DNA from: Christiangramia aestuarii | GTDB taxonomy: Bacteria; Bacteroidota; Bacteroidia; Flavobacteriales; Flavobacteriaceae | Assembly: GCF_009735585.1 (NCBI RefSeq) | Contig: NZ_VJVW01000001.1 | Coordinates: 82,947 to 146,946 of the forward strand | Direction: 5' to 3' | Length of the DNA: 64,000 nt | In this document: one piece after another, positions 45,326 to 54,546 of the stretch | Position numbering within the stretch: the first letter of the stretch is position 1 | Layout of the letters: each line of letters begins with the position of its first letter | Position numbers and translations under genes: made by a program | The notes under the pieces: generated by a model | Told to the model about the DNA's origin: nothing | The model's database searches: none | Seen by the model: the letters and a program-made list of their open reading frames with translations, nothing else

Positions 45326-47293
45326 CTAATCTCTTTTGATTTCGGTAAGATTATCAAGACGTTCGTAGGAGGAATTATTGCTTTTAAACTCGGGAATAAG
45401 ATCCTTTAACTTAGCTACAACTTTATCGTCTTTCAATTTATTTGCCGATTTGATTATCTTAATGATTTTTTCGTTGATCATTTCGTAGTTCCTTACTACA
45501 TCCTGACCTATCATTATTTTCTTGTGATGAGTTGGCAATGTTTTACACTCGTCATTCAGCAATTCCTCATATAACTTCTCTCCGGGTCTTAGCCCAGTAA
45601 TTCTAACTTTAATGGTTTTATTAGGTTGGTATCCCGCAAGTTTAATCATTTTGATCGCCAAATCCATAATCTTTACGGGTTCCCCCATATCAAAAACAAA
45701 AATCTCTCCACCCTTACCCATAGCACCAGCCTCCAATACCAGCTGACAGGCTTCCGGGATAGTCATGAAATAACGTATGATATCTGGATGGGTTATTGTT
45801 ACCGGACCTCCTTGCTCTATTTGTTTCTTAAATAATGGTACAACAGATCCATTTGAACCTAGAACATTTCCGAATCGGGTAGTAATAAACTTCGTCTTTG
45901 GTTCCCCATGATTCAACTGCTCATGATATAGAGATTGCACATACATCTCTGCCGCCCTTTTAGAAGCGCCCATAACGTTACTAGGATTTACAGCCTTATC
46001 TGTAGAGACCATTACAAAATGACCAACTCCATATTTAACTGCTAAATCTGCTAAGTTTTTGGTCCCATGAATATTTACAAAAACAGCCTCATGTGGGTTA
46101 CTTTCCATTAATGGTACATGTTTATAGGCAGCAGCATGATAAACCACGTCGATATTTTGATTTTGAAACATTAAATCCAAACGTTTCTGATTACCTACGT
46201 CGCAAATGATAGCTCTGAAATCAAGGTCAGGAAATCTGGACTCAATTTCTAATTGTAAATTGTGGAGCGGTGTTTCTGCCTGATCCAGGATTATCAATCT
46301 TTTTGGATTATATTCTGCTACCTGTCTGGCAATTTCACTACCTATAGAACCTGCTGCACCTGTTACCAGGATGGTTTTACCCGTTAACTGTTCAATCTTA
46401 TTCTGAACTTCGAGCTGGATCGGTTCTCTTTCCAACAAATCCTCAATTTGTAAGGTTTTTATATTATTTGCCAAAGGCTGTTCACCATCCCAAGAGGATA
46501 CAAGCGGAGCATTATACACGGCAATATCATGTTCCAAACATTCTTCTACCAGTTTAAATTTCTCTTCAGGGGTAAATGAATTTTCAGAAAATATAATAGC
46601 ATCAGCACCTAAGGAGCTAACTTCTTTGTTTATTTTTTTGGTATGCCGAAGAACTGGTTTATCCAGGATTCGCAGACTTTTATGTGAATCTGAAGTTAAG
46701 AACCCAACAATTTTAAACCTTTTAGGATGTTCAATTTCAAGTGCTCCGGCAATAGAAATAGCATTTTCGTCGGCTCCCAAAATAACCGCCCTAATCAAAG
46801 ACTCGTTTTTCTGAATTATTTTAAAGTATTCGTAAGCTTGTTTTACCCCGAGCCTAAATAAAAATAGTAATGAAAAGGAGATCCATAGATTAATCAGCAA
46901 TCCGCCAATCAGAAAAATCTTCTCTCCAACAAGGTAAAAGGTAGCATAGTTTAGAGCTACAAGACTAAAAAATGTGCTTACTGTAGCTAATAATAATTTT
47001 AACGCATCAATATTCGAGGAATATCGAATAATCCCTGCATAGGTTTTAAAAACGATGAAGAATAAAATGTTTACCCCTACTATTATCAGGGTTTTCTCGT
47101 AAAAGCTCAATAACTTATATAGAAAAGGTGATAAATCTACTACGATAAAGAAGGTTAGAACCGTCGAGATGGTCACAAGGCCAATATCTATCAATAGTAC
47201 AGCCCAACGTGGTAGATATTTCAGATTTCTGATATCTAAAGCGTTGTCGGGTCCAGTAAGAATATTCTTTAGGGCTCTGTTGATCTTACCCAT
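45326..47293 (-). CDS. Nucleotide-sugar 4,6-dehydratase (PglF/WbpM/CapD-like)
   Basis: A 655-residue protein with four N-terminal transmembrane helices (about 28-150), a CoA-binding-like middle domain, and a C-terminal extended SDR domain. The NAD loop is VTGAAGSIGSEIA (about 309-321). The catalytic site reads VMGASKRAAE, with Met in place of the usual Tyr, as in the long membrane-bound WbpM/PglF class. It makes UDP-4-keto-6-deoxy-GlcNAc, the first step towards bacillosamine or fucosamine-type sugars. The downstream-acting aminotransferase, acetyltransferase and PglC-like transferase are encoded next to it. Confidence 0.92.
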   Translation of the reverse strand: MGKINRALKNILTGPDNALDIRNLKYLPRWAVLLIDIGLVTISTVLTFFIVVDLSPFLYKLLSFYEKTLIIVGVNILFFIVFKTYAGIIRYSSNIDALKLLLATVSTFFSLVALNYATFYLVGEKIFLIGGLLINLWISFSLLFLFRLGVKQAYEYFKIIQKNESLIRAVILGADENAISIAGALEIEHPKRFKIVGFLTSDSHKSLRILDKPVLRHTKKINKEVSSLGADAIIFSENSFTPEEKFKLVEECLEHDIAVYNAPLVSSWDGEQPLANNIKTLQIEDLLEREPIQLEVQNKIEQLTGKTILVTGAAGSIGSEIARQVAEYNPKRLIILDQAETPLHNLQLEIESRFPDLDFRAIICDVGNQKRLDLMFQNQNIDVVYHAAAYKHVPLMESNPHEAVFVNIHGTKNLADLAVKYGVGHFVMVSTDKAVNPSNVMGASKRAAEMYVQSLYHEQLNHGEPKTKFITTRFGNVLGSNGSVVPLFKKQIEQGGPVTITHPDIIRYFMTIPEACQLVLEAGAMGKGGEIFVFDMGEPVKIMDLAIKMIKLAGYQPNKTIKVRITGLRPGEKLYEELLNDECKTLPTHHKKIMIGQDVVRNYEMINEKIIKIIKSANKLKDDKVVAKLKDLIPEFKSNNSSYERLDNLTEIKRD

Positions 47294-47308
47294 ATTAAAT
47301 TGATTCTA

Positions 47309-48466
47309 TTATTTCAAACAACCTAAAATTGCCTGTTTAATTCTTTCTCTATCCACTTCATTTAGATTGGATCCGCTAGGTAAACATAACCCATTTTCAA
47401 ATTTCTTTTCAGCGACACCCGTTCCATAAAAAGGATAATCGGTAAAAATTGGCTGCATGTGCATAGGCTTCCATAAAGGCCTACTCTCGATATTCTTAGA
47501 CTCCAAACATTTTCTTAGATCTTCTCGCTGGAGACCATTTGATTTTGTCTCATCTATTTCAATAACACTCAGCCAATGGTTACTAAAATAATCTTCAGAA
47601 GGTTCTTCAAATACCTTAACTCCATCAACAGTACGGAATAAATTTACATAAAATTGGAACATATCCCTCCTGGCCTCTACTCTTTTATCCAAAACTTCCA
47701 TTTGCCCCCGGCCAATTCCTGCTGAAATATTACTTAATCTATAATTATAACCAACATGGCTATGCTGATAATGAGGTGCCTCATCCCTGGCCTGCGTAGC
47801 TAAAAATACCGCTTTCTTCTTCGCCTCTAATGAATTAGTGACCAGTGCTCCACCTCCAGAGGTGGTAATAATCTTATTTCCATTAAAAGAAAGAATTGAA
47901 AACCTTCCGAATGTTCCGCATTTCATACCTTTATATTTACTCCCAAGAGCTTCGGCACTATCTTCAATTACAGGAATATCATATTCTTCAGAAATCCTTT
48001 GAATCTCCTCCACCTTATATGGCATTCCATATAAGTGAACGGCAATAATTGCCTTAGGTTTTTTCCCCTTTGAGATTCTATCTTTAATGGCGATTTCTAA
48101 TTGAATAGGACAGATATTTAAAGTTTCTTCCTCACTGTCCACAAACACAGGCGTAGCCCCTAGATACATTATAGGGTTGGCAGATGCCGCAAAAGTCATA
48201 CTCTGACATAAAACCTCATCCCCATTTTTTACACCTAGCAGAACCAGGGCCAGGTGGATCGCTGCAGTTCCCGAACTTAAAGCTGCCACTTCTAAGCTGC
48301 TATCTCCCGAATTATAAGATTGAAGATAATTTTTTAAATCCTCCTCAAAGCCATTTACATTTGGGCCTAAGGGAGCTATCCAGTTTTGTTCAAATGCTGA
48401 ATTAATATAATTTATTTCACTCCCACCCATATGTGGGGAAGAAAGCCAAATCTTTTCGTTACTCAT
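47309..48466 (-). CDS. DegT/DnrJ/EryC1-family sugar aminotransferase (PglE-like)
   Basis: A 385-residue PLP-dependent aminotransferase. The PLP lysine is Lys 198 in FNGNKIITTSGGG, and the EDSAEALGS motif provides the cofactor-stacking Asp. The family transfers an amino group to a keto-sugar nucleotide; with the adjacent dehydratase and PglD-like acetyltransferase it probably makes the 4-amino sugar. It overlaps the acetyltransferase gene by 8 bp. The precise sugar stereochemistry is inferred from neighbours. Confidence 0.92.
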   Translation of the reverse strand: MSNEKIWLSSPHMGGSEINYINSAFEQNWIAPLGPNVNGFEEDLKNYLQSYNSGDSSLEVAALSSGTAAIHLALVLLGVKNGDEVLCQSMTFAASANPIMYLGATPVFVDSEEETLNICPIQLEIAIKDRISKGKKPKAIIAVHLYGMPYKVEEIQRISEEYDIPVIEDSAEALGSKYKGMKCGTFGRFSILSFNGNKIITTSGGGALVTNSLEAKKKAVFLATQARDEAPHYQHSHVGYNYRLSNISAGIGRGQMEVLDKRVEARRDMFQFYVNLFRTVDGVKVFEEPSEDYFSNHWLSVIEIDETKSNGLQREDLRKCLESKNIESRPLWKPMHMQPIFTDYPFYGTGVAEKKFENGLCLPSGSNLNEVDRERIKQAILGCLK

Positions 48467-49070
48467 CGTGAGAATTATTGAATTTAATTATTCTACCTGG
48501 AGTGCCTACGACTACGGCATAATCAGGTATATTTTTTAAAACTACGGCTCCTGCCCCTATAGTTACCCATTTTCCTATTTCAACTCCTGGAATAATGGTC
48601 GCTCCTGCTCCAACCTGAGTTCCTTCACCAATTTTAACATTTCCGGTAATAATTGCGCCTGGCGAAATATGGGCAAAATCTGAAATTTGGGAGTCATGTT
48701 CAATTACTGCGGAAGTATTAATTATACAATGTCTTCCAATAGAAACCGATGGGTTAATAACCGAATTTGACATCACCACGCTTCCCTCATCAATTCTAGT
48801 ATCTATAGACACCCTGGCATTTTCGTGAATAAGTGCCTTATTTATTGGATTATTTATTTGGTCTGCTATTTTTTTTCTGGTTTGGTTATCCCCTATTGCA
48901 ATTACCAAATCCAAATTATTAATATTTCCATTCATTTGATGGACTATCGGAAAACCCAATAATTCAGTTTTGGTTTTATCATCATCAACTATAAAATCTA
49001 TAGTAGCCCCAATTGAATGAGCAATATCAATTAAAACCTTCGCATGGCCGCTAGCTCCGTATAAAATCAT
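48459..49070 (-). CDS. Sugar O/N-acetyltransferase (PglD/NeuD-like)
   Basis: A 203-residue protein with an N-terminal Rossmann-like nucleotide-sugar domain (ILYGASGHAKVLIDI) and a C-terminal left-handed beta-helix of hexapeptide repeats. His 125 (AVIEHDSQIS) falls at the position of the catalytic base in PglD. It would acetylate the UDP-amino sugar made by the neighbouring aminotransferase. It overlaps both neighbours by a few bases, a sign of tight coupling. Confidence 0.9.
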   Translation of the reverse strand: MILYGASGHAKVLIDIAHSIGATIDFIVDDDKTKTELLGFPIVHQMNGNINNLDLVIAIGDNQTRKKIADQINNPINKALIHENARVSIDTRIDEGSVVMSNSVINPSVSIGRHCIINTSAVIEHDSQISDFAHISPGAIITGNVKIGEGTQVGAGATIIPGVEIGKWVTIGAGAVVLKNIPDYAVVVGTPGRIIKFNNSHDE

Positions 49071-49681
49071 CAGTTGTTTCCATTAAATGGTTCGGTGGTA
49101 GCCATATTAGCACTATTAATCCCTTCTGAAACCAATACTTTCTGAATAGTCTTAAATAAAATCTTCAGGTCCAACAGAAATGAAATATTGTGAACGTACC
49201 AGACATCAAGTTCAAATTTTTTTGTCCAGCTAATAGCATTTCTTCCATTAACCTGAGCCCAACCGGTTATTCCCGGTCTAACCTCATGCCTTTTCATTTG
49301 TTCTTCTGAATATAAAGGCAGATATTGAGGCAATAATGGCCTGGGGCCAACAAAACTCATATCACCTTTAAGAACATTTAAAAGTTGCGGTAATTCATCT
49401 ACCGAAGTTTTTCGAACAAACTTTCCTACCCCCGTTAATCTTTTCGCGTCAGGCAACAACATACCAGACTCATCCCTTGCATCGGTCATGGTCTTAAATT
49501 TAACAATATTAAAACTTTGACCAGATTTCCCGGGTCTTTCCTGGAAGAAAAACGGTTTACCTTTATTCACAATTGCTAAAAGAATGGTAACAATAATGAT
49601 AATGGGACTAAGGATGATTAAACCTATAAATGACACTAAAAAATCAATCAGAGGCTTTATAAAATCTTTATACACTATCAT
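49070..49681 (-). CDS. Initiating sugar-phosphate transferase (PglC-like)
   Basis: A 203-residue monotopic phosphoglycosyl transferase of the same length as PglC. A hydrophobic re-entrant segment (about 10-38) is followed by [21 protein letters not shown], the catalytic Asp-Glu in TSVDELPQL and [13 protein letters not shown]. It transfers a sugar phosphate from UDP-sugar to undecaprenyl phosphate, starting each repeat unit. With the three genes downstream it makes a bacillosamine-type priming set. 35 bp separate it from the next glycosyltransferase. Confidence 0.94.
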   Translation of the reverse strand: MIVYKDFIKPLIDFLVSFIGLIILSPIIIIVTILLAIVNKGKPFFFQERPGKSGQSFNIVKFKTMTDARDESGMLLPDAKRLTGVGKFVRKTSVDELPQLLNVLKGDMSFVGPRPLLPQYLPLYSEEQMKRHEVRPGITGWAQVNGRNAISWTKKFELDVWYVHNISFLLDLKILFKTIQKVLVSEGINSANMATTEPFNGNN

Positions 49682-49716
49682 ATAAATTTCTATTAGCGCT
49701 TTTACCGGCCGCGAAT

Positions 49717-50880
49717 TTAATCATGTTTATGAAGGGCTTCTAATTCTTTGTATTCTTTTAACAAAATTTGCCAAAAATGCTTTCTCTCATATTTTTCCTG
49801 GATCAATCTCCTGGAATTTCCAATAAGGTTTTTTCTTAGATCGGGAGCATTTATTAATCTTGACATTGCTTCTAATAAATGATTCTCACTTTTCACCGGA
49901 ATTATTAAACCGTTTTTTTCATGGGAAACAATTTCATTACATCCATTTATATCACTAACAATCACTGGTAAATTCATCGCATTAGCCTGCATAACCACAT
50001 TTGGAAAGCCTTCCCTATAACTTGGGAATGCAAGGGCATCAGAAATCGAAAAAAATGGCCTTACATCGGTTTGATAACCTGTAGTTGTAATTTTATGATG
50101 TGAGTCAATAATATCTATTACTTTAGGTTCTAAGGGATCTAACTCCTCTTCAAAAGGCCCCACCAGCAACAAGGTAGTATTACTGAATTTCTTATTTAAT
50201 GTTATAAAAGCCTTAACCAATTCATTAATTCCTTTCTCTTTGACTAACCTTCCTACGAAAATAAATACATAGTCATCCTGGGGAATATCCAGTTTTCTCT
50301 TAAGATCTGACTTAAAAGTTTCCGAATAGTTTTCAGGATCAAAATATTCAGTATCTATTCCATTAGAACTGCCCTTCCCCAAAACTTTTAATTTATCCGC
50401 TTTCGCATAACCCAATTCAAGACAAATATTTTTTAGTTCGAATGAATTGGGATAAACCCGAGTAGCTAATTTATAGGTGAATTTTTCTACCAAATCAAGA
50501 ATCTTTCGCTTTAAGCCACTGGTTTCCAGAAGAGGTAGCCCCGCAACAGTATGAAGCCTTATAGGAACACCAGCAAGTTTGCCAGCCAGCATTCCGATAA
50601 TTCCGGCTTTTGGGGTATGGGTATGGACGATAAGGGGCTTTTCAGATATAAAAAACTGGTAAAGTTTTAATAGGCTTTTTAGATCGGCAAGGGGGGTTAT
50701 AGCCCTGGTCATATTAACATTAAAAATCTTAACTCCGTTATCTTCGCCAAATTTTTTTAATCTATCTGCCTCAGAGGAAACTGCCGTGACCTCATAATAC
50801 TTATTCATAAATGTCAACTGCCCCTCTAATAACTTTTCCAGGGAAAGAGGTATTGTTGTAATCCTGATTAATTTCTGCAC
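49717..50880 (-). CDS. GT4-family glycosyltransferase
   Basis: A 387-residue GT-B enzyme. The C-terminal nucleotide-sugar domain has [17 protein letters not shown] and the EX7E-type motif [17 protein letters not shown]. It would add the second sugar to the lipid-linked primer made by the PglC-like enzyme encoded next to it. A 66-bp gap separates it from the Wzy-like gene. The sugar and linkage are not predictable from sequence. Confidence 0.9.
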   Translation of the reverse strand: MQKLIRITTIPLSLEKLLEGQLTFMNKYYEVTAVSSEADRLKKFGEDNGVKIFNVNMTRAITPLADLKSLLKLYQFFISEKPLIVHTHTPKAGIIGMLAGKLAGVPIRLHTVAGLPLLETSGLKRKILDLVEKFTYKLATRVYPNSFELKNICLELGYAKADKLKVLGKGSSNGIDTEYFDPENYSETFKSDLKRKLDIPQDDYVFIFVGRLVKEKGINELVKAFITLNKKFSNTTLLLVGPFEEELDPLEPKVIDIIDSHHKITTTGYQTDVRPFFSISDALAFPSYREGFPNVVMQANAMNLPVIVSDINGCNEIVSHEKNGLIIPVKSENHLLEAMSRLINAPDLRKNLIGNSRRLIQEKYERKHFWQILLKEYKELEALHKHD

Positions 50881-50946
50881 TTATTCAATTTTTCCTTTGA
50901 GGCAAATCTAAGCTTTTTAAAATAGGCCCGATTTAAAATTTAGTTA

Positions 50947-52176
50947 TCAAACCTGACTTAACTGACTTTTAGCAGCTCCAAAGTTCTGAACTTTGGATTT
51001 TACCTTTTCAGAATTTTCAAAGGCTAAAAAGTAATAAATTACAAAGAACATAAAATACATGATCATAGTCTTTTGCCTAATCATAATCCCTAGATTAGAC
51101 ATAATAAATGTCATCGCAAACGACGTAAGTATGAAAATCATTAAACTGGATTTCACATTTGCTGGTGCGCATTTCCAAAATTTAAAAAAGCTTTTTCTCA
51201 GCAACTTAGCGAAAAGCAGTAGATAAATGAGGTTTTCGATCGATACTATTATCCCTAAAATTCCAGGAGCGTCTAGAAATAAAGGACGAAACCAGAAGGT
51301 AAAAATCTTTTCGGGTAAAGAGTATTGTGACATAGCAACCCCACTTGAGGCATTACTTAAACTATTAGATCTTTCCGCGGCCAAGGATAAAAAGTCCTCA
51401 ATCAGATGGGATGATCCGTTGAGATTCATTACTGCCAATATCTTCTCCTGAAATAAAAATATCCCTGTAAGAAGGGCCATTCCTCCAAGAAGCTTTTTCC
51501 TTTTGGAAACCAGATTCTTACCAAAAAATAATCCATAAAGCGATCCAATGGCTATTAGTAAGAACATATGTGGTCTTACTGCGAAAATTAGAAGGCTGGA
51601 AATAAGAATACCGGTCTTTCTCTTTTCGGGCCTGGTAATAGAAAAAGCAAACAACATAAGTCCGAAAAATATTAAGGCTCCTTTTCCCAGGGAAGCTGAC
51701 CAAAAATGCATATTAGGAAAGAAAAGAATCAATGTTAATAGATCTACTTTTCTAAAAACCTTAACCTTTTCTTTGATATTTTCTCTAAAAAAAAGAAAAC
51801 CAAATACAAACCCCCAGTAACCTATCCATGCAAAGAGTAACATCATCATTTCATAAGAAAATCCGAAAAAGTTTATAAACGGGTAACTTATAAAATCAAT
51901 AAAGGTCGTTTCAGTTCCAAAGAATTCAAACCAGGATTTGTTCGATCCGTTTGGAACTCTAAAATAGCGTTTAGAATCAGAAGGATTTGAGAATGCATAG
52001 ATATAGTATATAGCTCCAAAAAAGATATGATAAACAAAAAGCAGGTTAAGCTTCTTCTTATTGATTAGACCATATTTCTTCTTTAATTTTTTAAGGAGAA
52101 CCTGGTTCAACTCAAATAAAAAAGGAACTAGTAATAAGGCTGAAATTATATTTAATAGAATATTTATATCTAGCAT
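50947..52176 (-). CDS. Wzy-like polysaccharide polymerase, paralogue 1
   Basis: A 409-residue integral membrane protein with about ten hydrophobic segments and no other recognised domain. It is a close paralogue of the protein at 58017-59219: FFG/YGTxTTFIDFxSYPFI, PNMHFWxASLGKG and FWFRPLFxDAPGILGxIVS are shared. Position among glycosyltransferases, hydropathy and the periplasmic loop fit an O-unit polymerase (Wzy), but Wzy proteins are poorly conserved and this is inference. It is the first gene of the operon to wzc. Confidence 0.7.
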   Translation of the reverse strand: MLDINILLNIISALLLVPFLFELNQVLLKKLKKKYGLINKKKLNLLFVYHIFFGAIYYIYAFSNPSDSKRYFRVPNGSNKSWFEFFGTETTFIDFISYPFINFFGFSYEMMMLLFAWIGYWGFVFGFLFFRENIKEKVKVFRKVDLLTLILFFPNMHFWSASLGKGALIFFGLMLFAFSITRPEKRKTGILISSLLIFAVRPHMFLLIAIGSLYGLFFGKNLVSKRKKLLGGMALLTGIFLFQEKILAVMNLNGSSHLIEDFLSLAAERSNSLSNASSGVAMSQYSLPEKIFTFWFRPLFLDAPGILGIIVSIENLIYLLLFAKLLRKSFFKFWKCAPANVKSSLMIFILTSFAMTFIMSNLGIMIRQKTMIMYFMFFVIYYFLAFENSEKVKSKVQNFGAAKSQLSQV

Positions 52177-52361
52177 GTTTGGTTTATTAGCTATTCACTA
52201 AGAAACAAAGGCTTTGCCAAAGACAAAATATCTTACAATTAGGCTCAAACTAGGGTTTTCAGGCTGTATTCCTGGGAAAAACCGTGTAATCTTTACACAG
52301 CTTCGTGGAAATAAAAAAGAGAGGTATCACCTCTCTTTTCTAATTAATATTGTTTTTAAAC
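52177..52361. other. Intergenic hairpins between wzy-like and repeat-lipoprotein genes
   Basis: Besides the terminator at 52315-52339 this short gap has a hairpin GTGTAA/TTACAC (52284-52289 and 52293-52298) and an imperfect stem of GGTTTT and CAGG with their complements at about 52253-52283. The promoter of the wzy-to-wzc operon must lie here; no clear box was seen. Confidence 0.35.
52315..52339 (-). terminator. Terminator of the three-repeat lipoprotein gene
   Basis: AAAAGAGAGGT (52315-52325) pairs with ACCTCTCTTTT (52329-52339) around ATC. On the minus strand a T tract follows. It lies 22 bp after the stop and separates the lipoprotein gene from the polysaccharide operon. Confidence 0.85.
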
Positions 52362-53342
52362 CTAATCTTCCACGACCCGAATGGTTAATTTAACAGAATC
52401 TGAACATTCTCCATTGGTAATAGTATAGGTTGTAGTATAATCTCCTAATCGTGATTCTCTATTTGGATCATTAAAAGCCCTGATTATATCCCAAATAGAT
52501 GGATCAAATTCACCATTTCTTGGAACACCTGCATCCAGAAGACTTAAATATAATTTTCTTACCTCATCCCAGCTAGGAACCGCAGCGGCTGCACTTTCAG
52601 TCATCTCCTTAACCTTATCTGCTCCGGCATTCAATTCACATGGCACTGGATCTGTAAAATCTGGAATTACGGTAATGGTTAATTCTACAGAATCTGTACA
52701 GTCCCCTTCGGTGATAGTATAGGTGGTAGTATAATCCCCTAATTGCGACTCTCTATCTGGATCGTTAAAAGCATTGATCAAGTCCCATATGGAAGGATCA
52801 AAAGTTCCATTTCTTGGTACTCCTGCATCCAAAAGGCTTAAATACAATTTCCTGACCTCATCCCAGCTTTCAATTGCCGCAGCCTCTTTCAATTGTAACT
52901 CACGTGAGGAGTCCTCACCTGCAGAAAATCCACTACATTTATTAGGATCATCTTGCGGAGGGTTTGCAACAACGTTTATGGTTAAAATAACGGTGTCGGA
53001 ACAATCGCCGGTTAAAGTATAGGTTGTTGAATATTCTCCAATTCCCCTATCCTGAAAATCGTTGATTATATCCCAAATTGTGGGATCAAAAGTTCCGTTT
53101 CTTGGCACTCCGGGAGGTAAAAGGCTCAGGTACAATTTGCGTACTTCATCCCAGCTTTCAATCGCTGCTGCCTCAGAAAAAGTAATAGTTTTCACCTTAT
53201 CCTCTCCGGCACAGCCGTAATCTTCAACTCCGGCATTAACCTCGCTTGCCGGATTAGACATAAGATCTTCCTCTATAGGATCTACAGAACAACCTGTAAT
53301 TAAAAGACCTAAAAATAAACTCAAAAATAATTTTGTTCTCAT
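52362..53342 (-). CDS. Surface lipoprotein with three SWDEVRKLY repeats
   Basis: A 326-residue lipoprotein (signal 1-17, Cys 18 in LLITGC). It is built almost wholly from three tandem repeats of about 82-91 residues at 44-125, 136-226 and 235-325. Each begins AGxD, has SWDEVRKLYLSLL, then GVPRNGxFDPxIWDxI, a YxTTYT strand, C-S/T-D and ends LTIxV. The end of the repeat looks like the Ig-like AG-D...Y-T-Y-T...C-x-D...V-T-V modules of flavobacterial surface proteins, but the helix SWDEVRKLY is not something I know. No enzyme motif. It has its own terminator and is inside the polysaccharide locus. Confidence 0.8.
   Translation of the reverse strand: MRTKLFLSLFLGLLITGCSVDPIEEDLMSNPASEVNAGVEDYGCAGEDKVKTITFSEAAAIESWDEVRKLYLSLLPPGVPRNGTFDPTIWDIINDFQDRGIGEYSTTYTLTGDCSDTVILTINVVANPPQDDPNKCSGFSAGEDSSRELQLKEAAAIESWDEVRKLYLSLLDAGVPRNGTFDPSIWDLINAFNDPDRESQLGDYTTTYTITEGDCTDSVELTITVIPDFTDPVPCELNAGADKVKEMTESAAAAVPSWDEVRKLYLSLLDAGVPRNGEFDPSIWDIIRAFNDPNRESRLGDYTTTYTITNGECSDSVKLTIRVVED
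52368..52640 (-). repeat. SWDEVRKLY repeat, copy 3
   Basis: Encodes residues 235-325 of the lipoprotein. It has PSWDEVRKLY and FDPSIWDIIRAF, then the GDYTTTYTIT strand and CSDSVKLTIRVV. Confidence 0.85.
52665..52937 (-). repeat. SWDEVRKLY repeat, copy 2
   Basis: Encodes residues 136-226 and is the closest relative of copy 3 by eye; both carry the FNDPxRES insertion that copy 1 lacks. Confidence 0.85.
52968..53213 (-). repeat. SWDEVRKLY repeat, copy 1
   Basis: Encodes residues 44-125. It is shorter than the other copies: the FNDPxRESQL segment is replaced by FQDRGIG. Confidence 0.85.
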
Positions 53343-53497
53343 TGGTATATAATTTAGAATGGTTCAATAAATTTAAGTTATATGGGTCCGGTATTTTAAT
53401 AAATTCGATATGAGGAGGAATTTCTTGTTAAATCTACAAGTCCTTCCTACTTTAAGTTTTTCTTTGGAAGGCTTAAGATTTATTTTGTAGTAAATAA

Positions 53498-53527
53498 AAA
53501 TGGTGGACTCTTAGGAGCCCACCATTT
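53498..53527 (-). terminator. Terminator of the single-repeat lipoprotein gene
   Basis: AAATGGTGG-A-CTC (53498-53510) pairs with GAG-C-CCACCATTT (53515-53527), 12 bp with one mismatch and a 4-nt loop, 27 bp after the stop at 53554. On the minus strand it is followed by an A/T-rich tail. Confidence 0.75.
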
Positions 53528-53553
53528 ATTTAAATAGTTGAATATCAGAATAT

Positions 53554-54345
53554 CTACAGAGGATCCGGCACCACTCTTAGGGTAAGTTCTACTGAATCTG
53601 AACATTCTCCCGTCCCTAAGGTATAGGTTGTAGTATAATCGTCGATTTTCGTTTCCCGGTTTGGATCATTAAAATCATAGATAATATCCCATATACTTGG
53701 GGAATATACTCCTGCTTTTTTAGGTACCCCAGGGTCTAACATATTCGCATATAGTTTGCGCACTTCATCCCAGCTTGGTACAGCCTGGGCATCTGAAAGA
53801 TAAATTTCTCTAACCTGATCTGTTCCGGCGTAGTAAAGGAATTTTTCCACATGGTAGGTGAAATAGAAAGAAGTTCCCACAAGCTCTTCATCCTGAACGA
53901 AAATAACTCTTTTGTTTTTACCTGAGCCAAATTCGGCAGCAGCAGTAATAAACAGGTCATCCCCCACAGCTACACCAAGCTCACTGAATTCAAATCTTAA
54001 GGTAACTTCATTCACTCCTTTATTTACGTTTTCTGAATACGTAAATTTAGAAGTATTCAGATCACCCTTTCCTGTCCTTGGAAAATCATTAGAATCTTTT
54101 GTAAAATGAATACTTACAGCATTCATACTCGTATTACCGACATTTGTAACTGTTACTTCTAAATAATCGTAGAAATTCCGGAACCTGATAATTCCGTCCT
54201 GCCCTAATTTTAAATCGTAAACCGAGCAACCATCAACCATAGTCATAGCATTCACTTCTTTGATTTCTTCTGAAGGAATACTATCGTTTTCGACACTGCA
54301 AGCCCCAGCAAAAACCAGGAGGCTCACCAACAATAACTTTCTCAT
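53554..54345 (-). CDS. Surface lipoprotein with one C-terminal SWDEVRKLY repeat
   Basis: A 263-residue lipoprotein (signal to about 15, Cys 16 in VFAGAC). Residues about 36-170 form a beta-rich region with VTVTNVGNTSMNAVSIHF, resembling a CARDB/Ig-like fold, and residues 172-260 are one copy of the same repeat found three times in the next gene. The role is unknown. The two genes lie head-to-tail with 211 bp between them and separate terminators, so they look like independently expressed relatives. A surface or cell-contact role is inferred from the lipoprotein signal and repeat type. Confidence 0.78.
   Translation of the reverse strand: MRKLLLVSLLVFAGACSVENDSIPSEEIKEVNAMTMVDGCSVYDLKLGQDGIIRFRNFYDYLEVTVTNVGNTSMNAVSIHFTKDSNDFPRTGKGDLNTSKFTYSENVNKGVNEVTLRFEFSELGVAVGDDLFITAAAEFGSGKNKRVIFVQDEELVGTSFYFTYHVEKFLYYAGTDQVREIYLSDAQAVPSWDEVRKLYANMLDPGVPKKAGVYSPSIWDIIYDFNDPNRETKIDDYTTTYTLGTGECSDSVELTLRVVPDPL
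53566..53832 (-). repeat. SWDEVRKLY repeat, copy 4 (separate gene)
   Basis: Encodes residues 172-260. It keeps PSWDEVRKLY, SPSIWDIIYDFNDPNRE, DYTTTYT and GECSDSVELTLRVV, but has LDPGVPKKAGV in place of the usual GVPRNG. Confidence 0.85.
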
Positions 54346-54516
54346 AATTAGTAAATTGAATTAAAAACCTAGCCTGAATTTAATAGACTTGAACCTCAGT
54401 AAGAAATTTATTACCATCTTTTCGATGTACCTTAATATTCTATCGATATAAACCTTGTTTCGAAGAATTTTCTCACAAGCTTAGCCACGATTCTAAATAA
54501 TTCATACTAAAAAGGA

Positions 54517-54524
54517 TATCTTTG
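54517..54524 (+). promoter_or_regulatory. Candidate -7 box before NeuD-like gene
   Basis: TATCTTTG matches the Bacteroidetes TAnnTTTG consensus exactly, 22 bp before the ATG at 54547. The -33 region is weak. Confidence 0.45.
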
Positions 54525-54546
54525 AATATAAGCTCAAATCAAAAAC

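Noticed and set aside
45319-45357. Longer N-terminus of the Wza-like lipoprotein
   Set aside because: It would overlap the upstream dehydratase gene and put the lipoprotein signal 13 residues inside the protein.
52362-53342. Tandem repeats considered as a CRISPR array
   Set aside because: The repeats are about 290 bp, protein-coding and in frame, with no short spacers.
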